Counted from the stretch's first letter, positions 8,960 to 18,238 are shown. The stretch: DNA of 60,819 bases from Gammaproteobacteria bacterium (GCA_023383705.1 JAHDYM010000007.1:1-60819), one strand, 5' to 3'. Numbers and translations are program-made. Notes: generated by a model not told the origin, from the sequence alone.

Positions 8960-9756
8960 GCCTGGTCGCGCTTGGCCAGCCGGCGGCCGCTGGCATCACG
9001 AATCAGCGGGTGATGGCGGTAGCGCGGCGCACTGAAACCGAGCACGGCCTGCAGCAGGCGCTGCACATGCGTGGCCGCAAAGAGATCCTCCCCGCGCGTG
9101 ACCAGCGTGACACCCTGATCGTGGTCGTCGATCACAACAGCGAGGTGATAGCTGACGCCCACATCCCGGCGTCCCAGCACGATGTCGCCAAGCGTGCCCG
9201 GCTGCAGCGGGATCAGGCCGCTCTCGCCGCCGGGACCTCGCCCGGTTTCCAGGAAGCCATCCGGTGCCGTGGCCAGCGTGCGCAGGCAGGCGGCGATATC
9301 CAGGCGGATCGCATGGGGTGTACCGGCAGCGAGTCGCGATGCCCGCGTACGCTCATCCAGCCGCCGGCATGTCCCCGGGTACAGCGGCCCCTCGGGTCCC
9401 TGTGGTGCAGACTGCATGCGCGCAATCTCGTCGGCGATCTCGCTGCGTGTACAGAAACAGGGGTAGGTGAGCCCGCGCGCTGTCAGGGCGGCCAGTTCGC
9501 TGCGGTATGTAGCCATGTGCTGTGACTGGTAACGGACCGGACCGTCCCAGTCGAGGCCCAGCCACTGCAACTCATCGATGATCCGGGCCGCGTATTCCGC
9601 GCGGCAACGGCCGGTATCGATATCTTCGATGCGCAGCAGGAAACGTCCGCCACTGGACCTTGCAGCCGCACGCGCGAGCCAGGCCGAGTATGCATGCCCG
9701 AGATGCAGTCCGCCGGTAGGGCTCGGCGCAAAGCGGGTGGTTTCCGGCTGTGTCAT
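8884..9756 (-). CDS. gluQ: Glutamyl-Q tRNA(Asp) synthetase
   Basis: The 290-residue protein resembles the catalytic half of glutamyl-tRNA synthetase without an anticodon-binding domain. The HIGH-type motif is HLGH after FAPSPTG, the KMSKS counterpart is RRLAKRDQ, and zinc ligands are in CFC and a later YPGTC. The family attaches glutamate to queuosine at position 34 of tRNA(Asp). Length and motifs are complete. Its 3' end overlaps the convergent methyltransferase gene by 76 bases. Confidence 0.92.
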   Translation of the reverse strand: MTQPETTRFAPSPTGGLHLGHAYSAWLARAAARSSGGRFLLRIEDIDTGRCRAEYAARIIDELQWLGLDWDGPVRYQSQHMATYRSELAALTARGLTYPCFCTRSEIADEIARMQSAPQGPEGPLYPGTCRRLDERTRASRLAAGTPHAIRLDIAACLRTLATAPDGFLETGRGPGGESGLIPLQPGTLGDIVLGRRDVGVSYHLAVVIDDHDQGVTLVTRGEDLFAATHVQRLLQAVLGFSAPRYRHHPLIRDASGRRLAKRDQAQTLAALRASGVSPAEVLERLRLNQ

Positions 9757-9838
9757 CGGCTGCCATTATGCCGTGGTCTTACATAAGCCGCTGAAGGCCG
9801 GGTGCATGGTGACAGGCGCTTGTTCTAGTATCCCGGTC

Positions 9839-11596
9839 ATGACCACGGTGTCCCGGGCAGTGTCGTGCGTATTTTTCGCTTTCATGGCGATGGCGCCGGC
9901 GGTCGTCGTGGCCGACTATCGCGGCGATATCGGCTACACGAAACTGCAGCAGGAACTTGGCAGTGCCATCCCGGATGGTACAGGCATACGGGTTACGCAA
10001 GTTGAAGGCGATGAACTGGTCAATGGCCAGAATGCCTGGTTTCCCGACCCGGCCAATGCGGAGTTTGCCGGCAAGACCATCAGCAATGCCTCCGGTGCAC
10101 CGGCAGGGTTGTATTCAAGCCATGCCACCAGTGTCGGTGGCAGCTTTTACGGCAACATGCGTTCGATCGCGCCGGGCGTCAGCAATATCTCGGCTTTCTC
10201 CGCCGGTGACTGGATGGGTGGAGGTGCATTGCTGACGGTGGTCGGTAGCGGTGGCAGCAGGCCACTGTCATCGACGAGCCGCGTTGCGAATCACAGCTAT
10301 GTCGGCAGTGCGCCGGGTGCCGAGACCTATGTACTCCGGCGCGTCGACTGGCTGGTCGAAACCGACGAATACCTGCAGGTGGTCGGTCTCGGCAATGGTG
10401 CCGGTACCAGCTCACTTGCCCTGCTCGGTTCTGCCTACAACGTGATTGCCGCCGGCCGTACCGACGGCCAGACCCGGCTCGGTTCGGTTGCGCTGGATGA
10501 AACGTACACCGTGGGCCGCACGCGACCGGATCTGGTTGATCCCTCGGATTACACCAGCACCGCCGCGCCGCGCATCGCTTCAGCAGTAGCCATGCTGGTA
10601 CAGGCCGGGCACGACAACCCGGCGTGGTCCAGTGACCCGGTGACCACCAGCATGACGAACCGGGCTGGCGTACTGGTGCGCAATGCAGAACGCACGGAGG
10701 TCATCAAGGCTGTGCTGATGGCTGGTGCTGATCGCCTTACCCACGACAGCACCTCGGCGGATTTGCTGAACTATCGTCGTAACGCAACCGATCAGACGGC
10801 CAATGGCCTGGATCGCCGTTTTGGCGCCGGTCAGCTCAATGTACGCAACAGCTACTGGATCCTGGCGGCGGGCGAGCAGGGCAGTGCCGAGGACGGCAAT
10901 GCGGCAGCACATGTCGCCAGCCGCGGTTTTGACTATGACCCCGGCTTTGGCGGCGGGTCGGGCAGCAATTCAGTCGCGACCTATCCACTGCCAATCGATG
11001 CACAGCCACAGCTGCTGACTGCCGCGCTGGTCTGGAATATCGACATCAACGGCGGAACTGCCAACACCTTCAATCCGGCTGCAACCTTGCGTGACCTGAA
11101 TCTCGAAGTCATCAATGTGGGCGAGGCCGGCAGCCCGCTGATCGCGGCTTCACGGAGTACGGTCGAGAACACCGAAAACATCTGGATGGTCGTACCTGCC
11201 GGCGCGCAATATGCGCTGCGCGTAACACGGGTGGGTTCGTTCCGCTGGGATTACGGTCTGGCCTGGCAGTTGCTCGCCGACCAGGATGCTGATGGCGCGC
11301 ATGACGGCCAGGACAACTGCGTCGATGCCGCCAACGGCCCCTGGCTGCCGGATGCGGGCGGCAACAGCCAGCTGGATACCGATGGTGATGGTTATGGCAA
11401 CATCTGCGATGGCGACCTTGATAACAGCGGCGGTATCGTAAACTACGGCGACCTGGCCGCCTTCAAGGCGATGTTTGGAACTCCGAGCGCAAATGGCGAC
11501 CTCAACGGCAGCGGCGGTATCGTCAATTTTGCGGACCTGGCACGGTTCAAGGCCCTGTTCGGCAAACCGCCTGGACCTTCTGCACTCAAGCCCTGA
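9839..11596 (+). CDS. Secreted subtilase-like protein with altered catalytic Asp and dockerin-like C-terminus
   Basis: The 585-residue product begins with a signal peptide (hydrophobic VFFAFMAMAPAVVV, then Ala-Asp). A subtilase-like domain follows, but the Asp block reads RVTQVEG, putting Glu56 where the catalytic Asp belongs. His95 (SSHATSVGG), Asn151 (NHSYVG) and Ser240 (TSTAAP) keep the other positions. After a beta-rich region come calcium-binding thrombospondin type 3-like segments and two near-identical repeats of the form GDLxxSGGIVNxxDLxxFKxxFG, which look like dockerin or type 3 repeats. It is probably secreted and calcium-bound, with weak or no protease activity. The start is uncertain: an in-frame ATG at 9806 is also possible. 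Confidence 0.72.
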   Translation: MTTVSRAVSCVFFAFMAMAPAVVVADYRGDIGYTKLQQELGSAIPDGTGIRVTQVEGDELVNGQNAWFPDPANAEFAGKTISNASGAPAGLYSSHATSVGGSFYGNMRSIAPGVSNISAFSAGDWMGGGALLTVVGSGGSRPLSSTSRVANHSYVGSAPGAETYVLRRVDWLVETDEYLQVVGLGNGAGTSSLALLGSAYNVIAAGRTDGQTRLGSVALDETYTVGRTRPDLVDPSDYTSTAAPRIASAVAMLVQAGHDNPAWSSDPVTTSMTNRAGVLVRNAERTEVIKAVLMAGADRLTHDSTSADLLNYRRNATDQTANGLDRRFGAGQLNVRNSYWILAAGEQGSAEDGNAAAHVASRGFDYDPGFGGGSGSNSVATYPLPIDAQPQLLTAALVWNIDINGGTANTFNPAATLRDLNLEVINVGEAGSPLIAASRSTVENTENIWMVVPAGAQYALRVTRVGSFRWDYGLAWQLLADQDADGAHDGQDNCVDAANGPWLPDAGGNSQLDTDGDGYGNICDGDLDNSGGIVNYGDLAAFKAMFGTPSANGDLNGSGGIVNFADLARFKALFGKPPGPSALKP

Positions 11597-11623
11597 TATT
11601 GCCGTCGTCATGGTCCTGCTGCC

Positions 11624-13504
11624 GTGACCCGCAGCAGCCGGAGTCCGCACGGTCCCGCTCCGGGGCCAGCACCGCCACCGCCGCCCGGCCTGCTGAACAG
11701 GCTCGGCCTGAATTTCTCGGTACTTCGCTATAGCGGACGCGCGATCCGGCTGGTCTGGGAAACGAACCGCCAGCTGGCGCTGGCCCTGGCGGCGCTGACG
11801 GTTGCCACCGGCGTGTTGCCAGCGGTAGCAGCATGGGTCGGCAAGCTCGTCATCGACGCAATCGTCCTGCAGATGGATCTCGTCAAAGGTGGCGCCGCAC
11901 CCGTCTATGCAGATGTCCTCGAACTGGTGGTTGTCGAGGCAGCGGTCATCGCACTGCTGGGGGCGGCTCAACGGGGCATCAGTGCCTGCCAGTCGCTCCT
12001 GCGTGCACAACTCGGGCAGCGGGTCAACGAACTGATACTCGACAAGGCCCTGACCCTGGACCTGACGCAGTTCGAGGATGCGGGGTTCTACGACAAGCTG
12101 ACGCGTGCGCGGCGAGAGGCATCCAGCCGGCCGCTGAGCCTGGTGATGCGCAACTTCGGGCTGTTCCAGCAACTCGTGTCGCTGGTGAGTTTCGGTGTGC
12201 TGCTGGCGCAGTTCTCGCCGTGGGCTATGGCCTTGCTGGTCTTTGCGGGCCTGCCTTCCTTATTCGCAGAAACAAAATTTTCCGGTGATACCTTCCGGCT
12301 GTTCCGCGTGCGGGCACCCGAGTCACGGTTGCAGTTTTATCTGGAAACCGTACTGGCGCGCGATGACAACGCCAAGGAAGTGCAGCTGTTCCAGCTCGGC
12401 CCGCTGCTGCTCAAGCGCTACAAGAGTCTCTTCGCCAAGATCTACAGTGAGGACAAGGCGCTCACGCTCAGGCGCGAGACCTGGGGTCTGCTGCTGGGCC
12501 TGTTCGGAACGGCGGTGCTGTATGGGGCCTATGCGTGGATTGCCGTCACTGCGGTCCAGGGTCAGATCAGCATCGGTGAAATGACCATGTACCTGCTGTT
12601 GTTCAAGCAGGGGCAGGGCGCCGTGTCTGCAAGCCTGGCCTCGATCGGCGGGATGTACGAAGACAACCTGTACCTGACCAATCTCTACGAGTACCTCGAG
12701 CAGGCACCGGTCTATCGGTGGGGCACGCTGACTGCCGGCTCGGACCGCAGCGATGGCGTGCGTTTCCAGGGCGTTTCCTTCACCTATCCGGGTGCCAGCG
12801 CGCCGACGCTGAGTGACATCACCCTGCATATCCGGCCCGGCGAGAGCCTCGCCCTGGTGGGCGAGAATGGAGCAGGAAAGTCAACACTTATCAAGATATT
12901 ATGCGGATTATATCAACCTGATTCAGGAACGGTTTCGCTGCATGGACTGGAAATCCGCAAATGGGACCGGGAGGCCCTGCGCCGGCAGGTTGCCGTGATC
13001 TTCCAGGACTTCAACCGTTACCAGTTCACTGTCGGCGAGAACATCGGTGCCGGCGACGTCGAGGCATACACCGATGAGAGCCGCTGGGAAGAATCCGCGC
13101 GCAAGGGCATGGCGATGGGTTTCATCCGGAAGCTCGAGCAGGGCTTCGCCACGCAACTTGGCAGCTGGTTTCGCGGTGGCAAGGAGCTGTCCACCGGGCA
13201 ATGGCAGAAGGTTGCCCTGTCTCGGGCCTTTATGCGGGTCTCGGCAGATGTGCTGATCCTGGACGAGCCGACGGCTTCAATGGATGCGGCAGCAGAGGCC
13301 GAGTTGTTCGAATACTTCCGCGAACATACGGCGGGGCGCATGTCGATCCTGATCTCGCATCGCTTTTCCACGGTGCGCCAGGCCGACCGCATCGCCGTGA
13401 TCGAGCACGGACGCATCACCGAATATGGCACGCATGCGGAACTGCTGGCGAAGAACGGGCGCTATGCGCACCTGTTCCGGTTACAGGCGCAGGGCTATCG
13501 ATAG
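11624..13504 (+). CDS. ABC exporter, fused permease and ATPase
   Basis: The 626-residue half-transporter has six predicted membrane spans in the N-terminal half and one nucleotide-binding domain. Walker A is GENGAGKST from residue 413, the signature is LSTGQ near 522 (a variant of LSGGQ), and Walker B is VLILDEP near 543, followed by the H-loop SHRFST. The type resembles peptide and lipid exporters that act as homodimers. It begins at a GTG 27 bases after the subtilase-like gene, so the two are probably co-transcribed, and it ends 10 bases inside the convergent subtilase gene. Its substrate is unknown. A proline-rich stretch of about 20 residues precedes the first helix. Confidence 0.85.
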   Translation: MTRSSRSPHGPAPGPAPPPPPGLLNRLGLNFSVLRYSGRAIRLVWETNRQLALALAALTVATGVLPAVAAWVGKLVIDAIVLQMDLVKGGAAPVYADVLELVVVEAAVIALLGAAQRGISACQSLLRAQLGQRVNELILDKALTLDLTQFEDAGFYDKLTRARREASSRPLSLVMRNFGLFQQLVSLVSFGVLLAQFSPWAMALLVFAGLPSLFAETKFSGDTFRLFRVRAPESRLQFYLETVLARDDNAKEVQLFQLGPLLLKRYKSLFAKIYSEDKALTLRRETWGLLLGLFGTAVLYGAYAWIAVTAVQGQISIGEMTMYLLLFKQGQGAVSASLASIGGMYEDNLYLTNLYEYLEQAPVYRWGTLTAGSDRSDGVRFQGVSFTYPGASAPTLSDITLHIRPGESLALVGENGAGKSTLIKILCGLYQPDSGTVSLHGLEIRKWDREALRRQVAVIFQDFNRYQFTVGENIGAGDVEAYTDESRWEESARKGMAMGFIRKLEQGFATQLGSWFRGGKELSTGQWQKVALSRAFMRVSADVLILDEPTASMDAAAEAELFEYFREHTAGRMSILISHRFSTVRQADRIAVIEHGRITEYGTHAELLAKNGRYAHLFRLQAQGYR

Positions 13505-15408
13505 GTGGCCACTTGCCGGCGACTGCGGTACCAACCCACCCCGAACAGCAGGGCGAGCCACAGCGGATGCATGAGTCCGCCGCCACCCCCACCACCATTA
13601 CTGCCACCAGCGGAAGTGGTGTTGACCGCAACTGAAATACTGTCCTGTGCCCCGACATCATCCGTCACTGTCAGTTGCACGTTCGCCGTCCCTGCTGCTG
13701 AAACCTCCAGCGTGGCTGTTGCCTGTGTATTGGTCCCGACCAGACTGGCGGCGCTACCCGATACGCTCCACAGATAGCTCGCCACAATCCGTCCACGCGC
13801 GGCGGCGCTGGCGGTGCCGTCCAGCGTGAGGGTTTCGCCGGCCTGTGCACTACCCGGGTCGGCAATGCGTGCGATGGGTCGCAGCGCTTCGCTGATCGCA
13901 CCGGGCGCGTCTGCCATGCCGGCGCCACAGGTCGTTGTGGTGCAGTTGCACTGCAAGGTGAAGCTGTCGAGATCGGGGCAGACCGGAATGGCGGGGTCAA
14001 CCGCGGGAAACGTCCTGGCCCCGGATTTGATGCGGCCAATCATTTCGCTGTTGCTGAGTTCGCTGTTCACGGCATGGATCAGCCCGGCGATGGCGGACAC
14101 CATCGGCACGGCGAAGCTGGTGCCGATACTGCTGGTATAGGTGGGGAACCCGGGCACCGTGGTGCCGGTATTGCTGGTCGTCGCCAGCGAGAAAAGACAG
14201 GGTGGTTCCAAATTCACGCAATTACCGGCCGGTGCCGCGATGCCGACTTCCAGGCCCAGACTGCTGTAGCCGACCTTGGTGCCGATGTGTCTGAGCCCCG
14301 CGACGGCCAGCACGCCCGGACAATTTGCCGGCGAATCCACCGGACCATGGTCATTGCCGGCAGCGGCAACGACCAGAACGCCGGCCGTTTCCAGATCACC
14401 GATCACCTGCTGGTAACTGGAGGTGCACTTACCGCTGCCGCCCAGGCTAAGGTTCAGGACTTTTGCCGGTGTCGGGTTGAGCGGGGCACCGGGCACATTC
14501 AGGCCGGCCGCCCATCGCATCGCTGCAATGATGTCCGAGTCATAACCGCCACATTTTCCCAGCACCCTGACAGGGAGGATTGGCGCGTTCCAGGTCGCCC
14601 CGGCAATGCCTTCCATGTTGTCCGACATGGCACCGACAATCCCGGCAACACGCGTACCGTGCCAGGAACTCCCGGTTTCCTCACAACTGGCCAGTGGACC
14701 GCTGGCCGCTTCACTTGCGGATACCCAGTCACCCGGGTCGGAGGGATCGGTGTCCCAGCCATCGCCGTCATTGGCGCTGGCAAAACTGCTGGATGATTCG
14801 CCGGAAACAAAATCGTGGCCAGCCAGCAAACGCCCGCCGGGCACCAAGCCACTGCGGCCAAGATCCGGGTGATCGAAGCGGACTCCCGTGTCGAGTACCG
14901 CAATGACCGTGTCATTCGTGCCGGTGCTCAGATCCCAGGCGGCCGTGAAGTTCACCGCCGCGGGCTGAGCGGCCTGCAAATACCACTGATCCGGATACAG
15001 CGGGTCGGCGGGCAGGGCCTGGGCACGACGCCGCTGGTCGATCTCGACGAATTCGACTTCCGGATCGGTGCGCAGCAACTCGAGTGCCGAACCGAGTTCC
15101 GTGCCGGACAATGGCCGTTCCAGCAACAAGACGCTCAGGTCTCCCCCCAGACTCCGTGAACCGCGCTGGGCCAGGCCCAGCCGCTGACCGAGTGCGCTGA
15201 TCCGGTTGGGCGTACCATCGCCCGTTGTTTGGCCATGGATGGACTTCCGGTCGTCGGCGTGTGGCCTGAGCTTGACGATCAGGCGCGCGGTCAACTCGGT
15301 CCGGGACCCCGGATTGCCGATCAGTCCAGGCGTGGTGTTTTGCGCTGCGACAGGCAGTGCGGCGAGCATTCCAGCAGAGAGAATGGCGGGCATCCGGGCT
15401 AGGCGCAT
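13495..15408 (-). CDS. S8 family serine protease (subtilase) with GlyGly-CTERM-like anchor
   Basis: The 637-residue protein has a signal peptide ending near AAQ23, an inhibitor-like propeptide to about residue 135, and a complete catalytic triad: Asp173 (VLDTGV), His250 (HGTRVAG) and Ser431 (GTSFAVP). An Ig/PKD-like domain follows (about 525-605). The C-terminus is a Gly-run, one hydrophobic helix and then RSRR, which matches the GlyGly-CTERM sorting pattern processed by rhombosortase. It probably acts at the cell surface or is released there. The ATG at 15408 follows GGAGG; a longer frame to 15465 is less likely. Confidence 0.88.
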   Translation of the reverse strand: MRLARMPAILSAGMLAALPVAAQNTTPGLIGNPGSRTELTARLIVKLRPHADDRKSIHGQTTGDGTPNRISALGQRLGLAQRGSRSLGGDLSVLLLERPLSGTELGSALELLRTDPEVEFVEIDQRRRAQALPADPLYPDQWYLQAAQPAAVNFTAAWDLSTGTNDTVIAVLDTGVRFDHPDLGRSGLVPGGRLLAGHDFVSGESSSSFASANDGDGWDTDPSDPGDWVSASEAASGPLASCEETGSSWHGTRVAGIVGAMSDNMEGIAGATWNAPILPVRVLGKCGGYDSDIIAAMRWAAGLNVPGAPLNPTPAKVLNLSLGGSGKCTSSYQQVIGDLETAGVLVVAAAGNDHGPVDSPANCPGVLAVAGLRHIGTKVGYSSLGLEVGIAAPAGNCVNLEPPCLFSLATTSNTGTTVPGFPTYTSSIGTSFAVPMVSAIAGLIHAVNSELSNSEMIGRIKSGARTFPAVDPAIPVCPDLDSFTLQCNCTTTTCGAGMADAPGAISEALRPIARIADPGSAQAGETLTLDGTASAAARGRIVASYLWSVSGSAASLVGTNTQATATLEVSAAGTANVQLTVTDDVGAQDSISVAVNTTSAGGSNGGGGGGGLMHPLWLALLFGVGWYRSRRQVATYR

Positions 15409-15506
15409 GAATCCTCCATCAACATGGTCCCCGGAGCGACGTGGACCGGTCAGCCACGATGCCATCTCATGTACACTCGGGACATCTGCCGGTGGAGGAT
15501 ATCAGC

Positions 15507-15821
15507 ATGAATGACATGGGAAAGGTGACTACCGACAAACTGTTCAGTGATTTGCAGACGGTCATCGAGGATGCCGAGGCGCTGCTGCAGGCCACGGCGA
15601 GCCAGACCGGGGAAAAAATCGAGGCGATCCGGTCCAGGGCCAGGACATCCCTGAATCAGGCCCGTCAAAGGCTGTCCGAAGTCCAGGTGAAAGCCGCTGA
15701 CCAGGCCCGCCAGGCTGCAGAATCGGCTGATGAGTATGTGCACAAGAATCCATGGCAGGCGGTCGGGATCGCTGCCGGCCTCGGGCTGCTCATCGGTGTG
15801 CTGATCAACCGGCGCGGATAG
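15507..15821 (+). CDS. DUF883 (ElaB/YqjD-type) membrane-anchored protein
   Basis: The 104-residue protein is a charged amphipathic helix region followed by a conserved NPWQAVG turn and one C-terminal membrane helix ending in NRR. This is the DUF883 layout; E. coli YqjD and ElaB bind ribosomes at the inner membrane in stationary phase. GGAGGAT lies 8 bases before the ATG. It heads the trio with the YqjE- and YqjK-like genes, as in enterobacteria. It is divergent from the subtilase gene. Confidence 0.87.
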   Translation: MNDMGKVTTDKLFSDLQTVIEDAEALLQATASQTGEKIEAIRSRARTSLNQARQRLSEVQVKAADQARQAAESADEYVHKNPWQAVGIAAGLGLLIGVLINRRG

Positions 15822-15841
15822 CGGTTGCGGACCGGCCATTG

Positions 15842-16255
15842 ATGGAAAACAGCACCCGATCGACTGGCGGACCGGTCAGCAGGCTGTTGCGGTCGCTGGG
15901 AAATATCCTGGCCTCACTTGTCGATGTGGGACAGACGCGCCTCGAGCTGCTGACTCTCGAACTGCAGGCGGAAATTCGCCGGGCGGCAGGGCTGCTGGCA
16001 ATCGCCTTTTTCACGCTGTTTTTCGCCGGCATGGGTTGCCTGCTGGCAGGCCTGACGCTGATTTTCGCCTTCTGGGACAGCCAGAGGATACTGGTGTCCA
16101 TACTCGTCACGGCCTTTTTCTTCCTGCTGGCAAGCCTCGGCGCCTGGAAGCTTTCCAGTCAGCTGCGCAACAAACCACCGATACTGGCCGACACCCTTGG
16201 CGAACTGCGCAAGGACAGTGACCGTCTGAGAAGCGGGGTGGCGAAGGAGCCATGA
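15842..16255 (+). CDS. Phage holin superfamily III / YqjE-like membrane protein
   Basis: The 137-residue protein has two closely spaced hydrophobic helices (about residues 45-70 and 75-100) with charged ends, the YqjE/DUF1469 pattern. Despite the family name there is no prophage around it. The neighbours before and after it are the DUF883 and YqjK-like genes, so it is a chromosomal envelope protein of unknown function. The start at 15842 is 20 bases after the previous stop. Its last codons overlap the next gene by ATGA. Confidence 0.82.
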   Translation: MENSTRSTGGPVSRLLRSLGNILASLVDVGQTRLELLTLELQAEIRRAAGLLAIAFFTLFFAGMGCLLAGLTLIFAFWDSQRILVSILVTAFFFLLASLGAWKLSSQLRNKPPILADTLGELRKDSDRLRSGVAKEP

Positions 16256-16566
16256 GCGCCGATACCGTGCAGCGGCGTGCAGTGCTGCTGGAACGTTGCG
16301 CCGCGCAGCGCGAGCGGATCTGCAGCGAGCTCCGCAGCATCGATGGCCAGCTGGAAGGCGTGCAGCGCGGTATCCGTATCGCGCAGGGACTGACCACCCT
16401 GCCCGGTGTGCTGTTGGCCGGTTCAGTGCTGGTCATGTTAGTGACAAGCGGCCGTGTGCGTACGGTCCGGATGCTCAGTACCGGACTGGCGCTGTGGGCC
16501 GCCGTACGCCGGCTCAGGCCTGGCCGGGAGCGGCCTGCCGGATTGCTCGCCGACACCGATCGCTGA
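16252..16566 (+). CDS. YqjK-like small membrane protein
   Basis: The 104-residue product has an Arg/Glu-rich N-terminal helix of about 40 residues and one hydrophobic segment near residues 47-65. It overlaps the YqjE-like gene by four bases, which fixes the start. The third position of a yqjD-yqjE-yqjK-like operon is the main support for the name. The function of the family is unknown. Confidence 0.65.
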   Translation: MSADTVQRRAVLLERCAAQRERICSELRSIDGQLEGVQRGIRIAQGLTTLPGVLLAGSVLVMLVTSGRVRTVRMLSTGLALWAAVRRLRPGRERPAGLLADTDR

Positions 16567-16575
16567 CGGCAGCGC

Positions 16576-17439
16576 TCAGCCCAACAGACTCTCGCTCTCT
16601 TTCGCGCCAGCGGGATCGGCAAAACCGAATCCGGCCTGTTTCAGTTTTGCGTTGGACACGCCGCGCGGCCCCTTGAATACACCCAGCCAGATCACCGGCT
16701 CCAGGCCCTCGCGCGCAGCAACGCGGGCAAAGAAATCCGCCTTGTTTTCCGGGATATCGTTGAAGAGGTTGTAGAGACCGGACAGGTGGTGGTCGATGGC
16801 AAACTCGATGGCGCGCACCACGTCGTCGCGGTGTACGAGCATGGCATCGGACTGGCCGTCAAAGGGGATCTGCTTGCCGGCGATATGCTTCAGTTCATTG
16901 CGGTGTTCGCGCCCCGGTCCGTAGATGGTACCGGTGCGGAAGTTGCAGACCTTGAGCGTATCCGTGCCGAGTGCCGCCAGTTTCTGCTCGGCCTCGATGA
17001 ACACCTGCGCAGCGGGCGAGGCCGCGTTCGCCGGGGTGTTCTCGTCCACGGGGTTGACGCCGTTGGCATCGCCATAGGCATTCATCGAGCTGCAGAAAAT
17101 GATCTGCCTGAGCTTCGGTGCTGCCGGAAGTGCGGCGATCAGGCCTTCGACTGTACCGACATAGGAGTCCCGGTAGGCAACGGGGTCCATGTACGGCTTG
17201 CCATCCTTGACACCCAGGCCGCCCGCCATGCTCAGGAGCACGATATCGCCGTCCTTGATCAGGCTGCGCATCGCTTCAACATCGCTGCCCTTCATCACGA
17301 CGATGTGGTTGGCAACCTCGGCAAGCTCGGCCGTCCTTTCGGGGCGCGTGGTGCTGACGCTGACGGAATGGCCCTTGTTCCTGAAGTACCGGGCGGCAGC
17401 CAGTCCGGTGTATGCAGCGCCGACGATTGCGATTTTCAT
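16576..17439 (-). CDS. NAD(P)-dependent epimerase/dehydratase family protein (extended SDR)
   Basis: The 287-residue protein opens with a dinucleotide-binding loop, IVGAAYTGLAAARY, and reads through as a Rossmann fold. A serine-rich segment IIFCSSMNAYG occupies the position of the active-site Ser/Tyr, and FRTGTIYGPG is the usual substrate-domain entry. The YxxxK pair is not clear, so the catalytic class is uncertain. The best guess is a nucleotide-sugar or small-metabolite oxidoreductase. It stands alone between convergent and tandem neighbours. Confidence 0.7.
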   Translation of the reverse strand: MKIAIVGAAYTGLAAARYFRNKGHSVSVSTTRPERTAELAEVANHIVVMKGSDVEAMRSLIKDGDIVLLSMAGGLGVKDGKPYMDPVAYRDSYVGTVEGLIAALPAAPKLRQIIFCSSMNAYGDANGVNPVDENTPANAASPAAQVFIEAEQKLAALGTDTLKVCNFRTGTIYGPGREHRNELKHIAGKQIPFDGQSDAMLVHRDDVVRAIEFAIDHHLSGLYNLFNDIPENKADFFARVAAREGLEPVIWLGVFKGPRGVSNAKLKQAGFGFADPAGAKESESLLG

Positions 17440-17485
17440 CCCTTGCCTCGTTTGATTGATGTCCCTGCGGACCTGCCGTCACAGT

Positions 17486-18238
17486 CTAGTACAGCGGCCG
17501 GGCAATGATCTGCCGTATCCTCGAGCCAATCTCTTTCCCGACCACGCTATAGACGCCCTTCCATGAGCGGGGGTCCAGGCTTTCGTCGAGGAAGCAGTCC
17601 AGGTGCCTGGCATCGCGCCGGCGTAGTATCGCGGCATCGGGACCATCGAAGCGGAGGGTGGCGGCCAGGTCGAGCCAGTGCGCCAGGTAGCCGTGAATGC
17701 TCGGTGTCACTTTCACGAGTTCATCGATCGTTGACGGCCGGCTCGTGCCGATCGACCAGTGCGACAGATAGGTGGCGATCGCCGGATTGCCCGGCGCATG
17801 CGAGCACACGTTCTGGTAGTCGCCGGTGGCCTTCCAGTACGGCTTGTTCAACGGATCGAAAACCTGGCGGAAGTACTGCGGGTAATCGACGGCATCCAGT
17901 CGCGGCAGGAAATCGGCATTGAATACGCAGGCAGTCGGGGAGAACTGCACGACCTGTGCGTGGAAATGCGGCATCACGCTGTCGGCGCGTCCGAACAGGA
18001 AGAACAGTTGCGTGTCGACAGGGCCGGCACACAGACGGAAGTGCAGCATGCGATCGGCGAGGCTGCCAGGGGCTGCAGCCCAGAGCCGCAGGAAGCCTGC
18101 ATCGGCGTGCGGTGCATCAGCCGCCCGGAGTGGAATCAGTGGTCCACCGTTCTCGCCGTTGCGCTCGGTGAATCCCTGCGCTGCACAGCTGCGTGCGACA
18201 AGATCCTCGACGAAGGACAGGCCGGATACCGCTGACAC
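17486..18238 (-). CDS. Hypothetical protein downstream of CoA transferase
   Basis: I do not recognise this 250-residue protein. It is soluble, has no signal peptide or membrane segment, and is rich in aromatic and histidine residues (for example VMPHFHAQVVQFSP near residue 90). A conserved-looking block NADFLPRLDAVDYPQYF follows, then SHWSIGTSRPS. The pattern faintly recalls ferredoxin-dependent bilin reductases, but I cannot support that. It starts at a GTG directly after the stop codon of the CaiB-type CoA transferase, so the two are almost certainly co-translated. That suggests a role in the same acyl-CoA or small-molecule pathway. Confidence 0.6.
   Translation of the reverse strand: MSAVSGLSFVEDLVARSCAAQGFTERNGENGGPLIPLRAADAPHADAGFLRLWAAAPGSLADRMLHFRLCAGPVDTQLFFLFGRADSVMPHFHAQVVQFSPTACVFNADFLPRLDAVDYPQYFRQVFDPLNKPYWKATGDYQNVCSHAPGNPAIATYLSHWSIGTSRPSTIDELVKVTPSIHGYLAHWLDLAATLRFDGPDAAILRRRDARHLDCFLDESLDPRSWKGVYSVVGKEIGSRIRQIIARPLY

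Noticed and set aside
15842-16255. Prophage holin
   Set aside because: The YqjE-like protein lies in the chromosomal DUF883/YqjE/YqjK trio with no phage genes nearby.
17486-18238. Unknown protein as a ferredoxin-dependent bilin reductase
   Set aside because: Only a vague resemblance in aromatic and His/Asp spacing; no block I can align with confidence.
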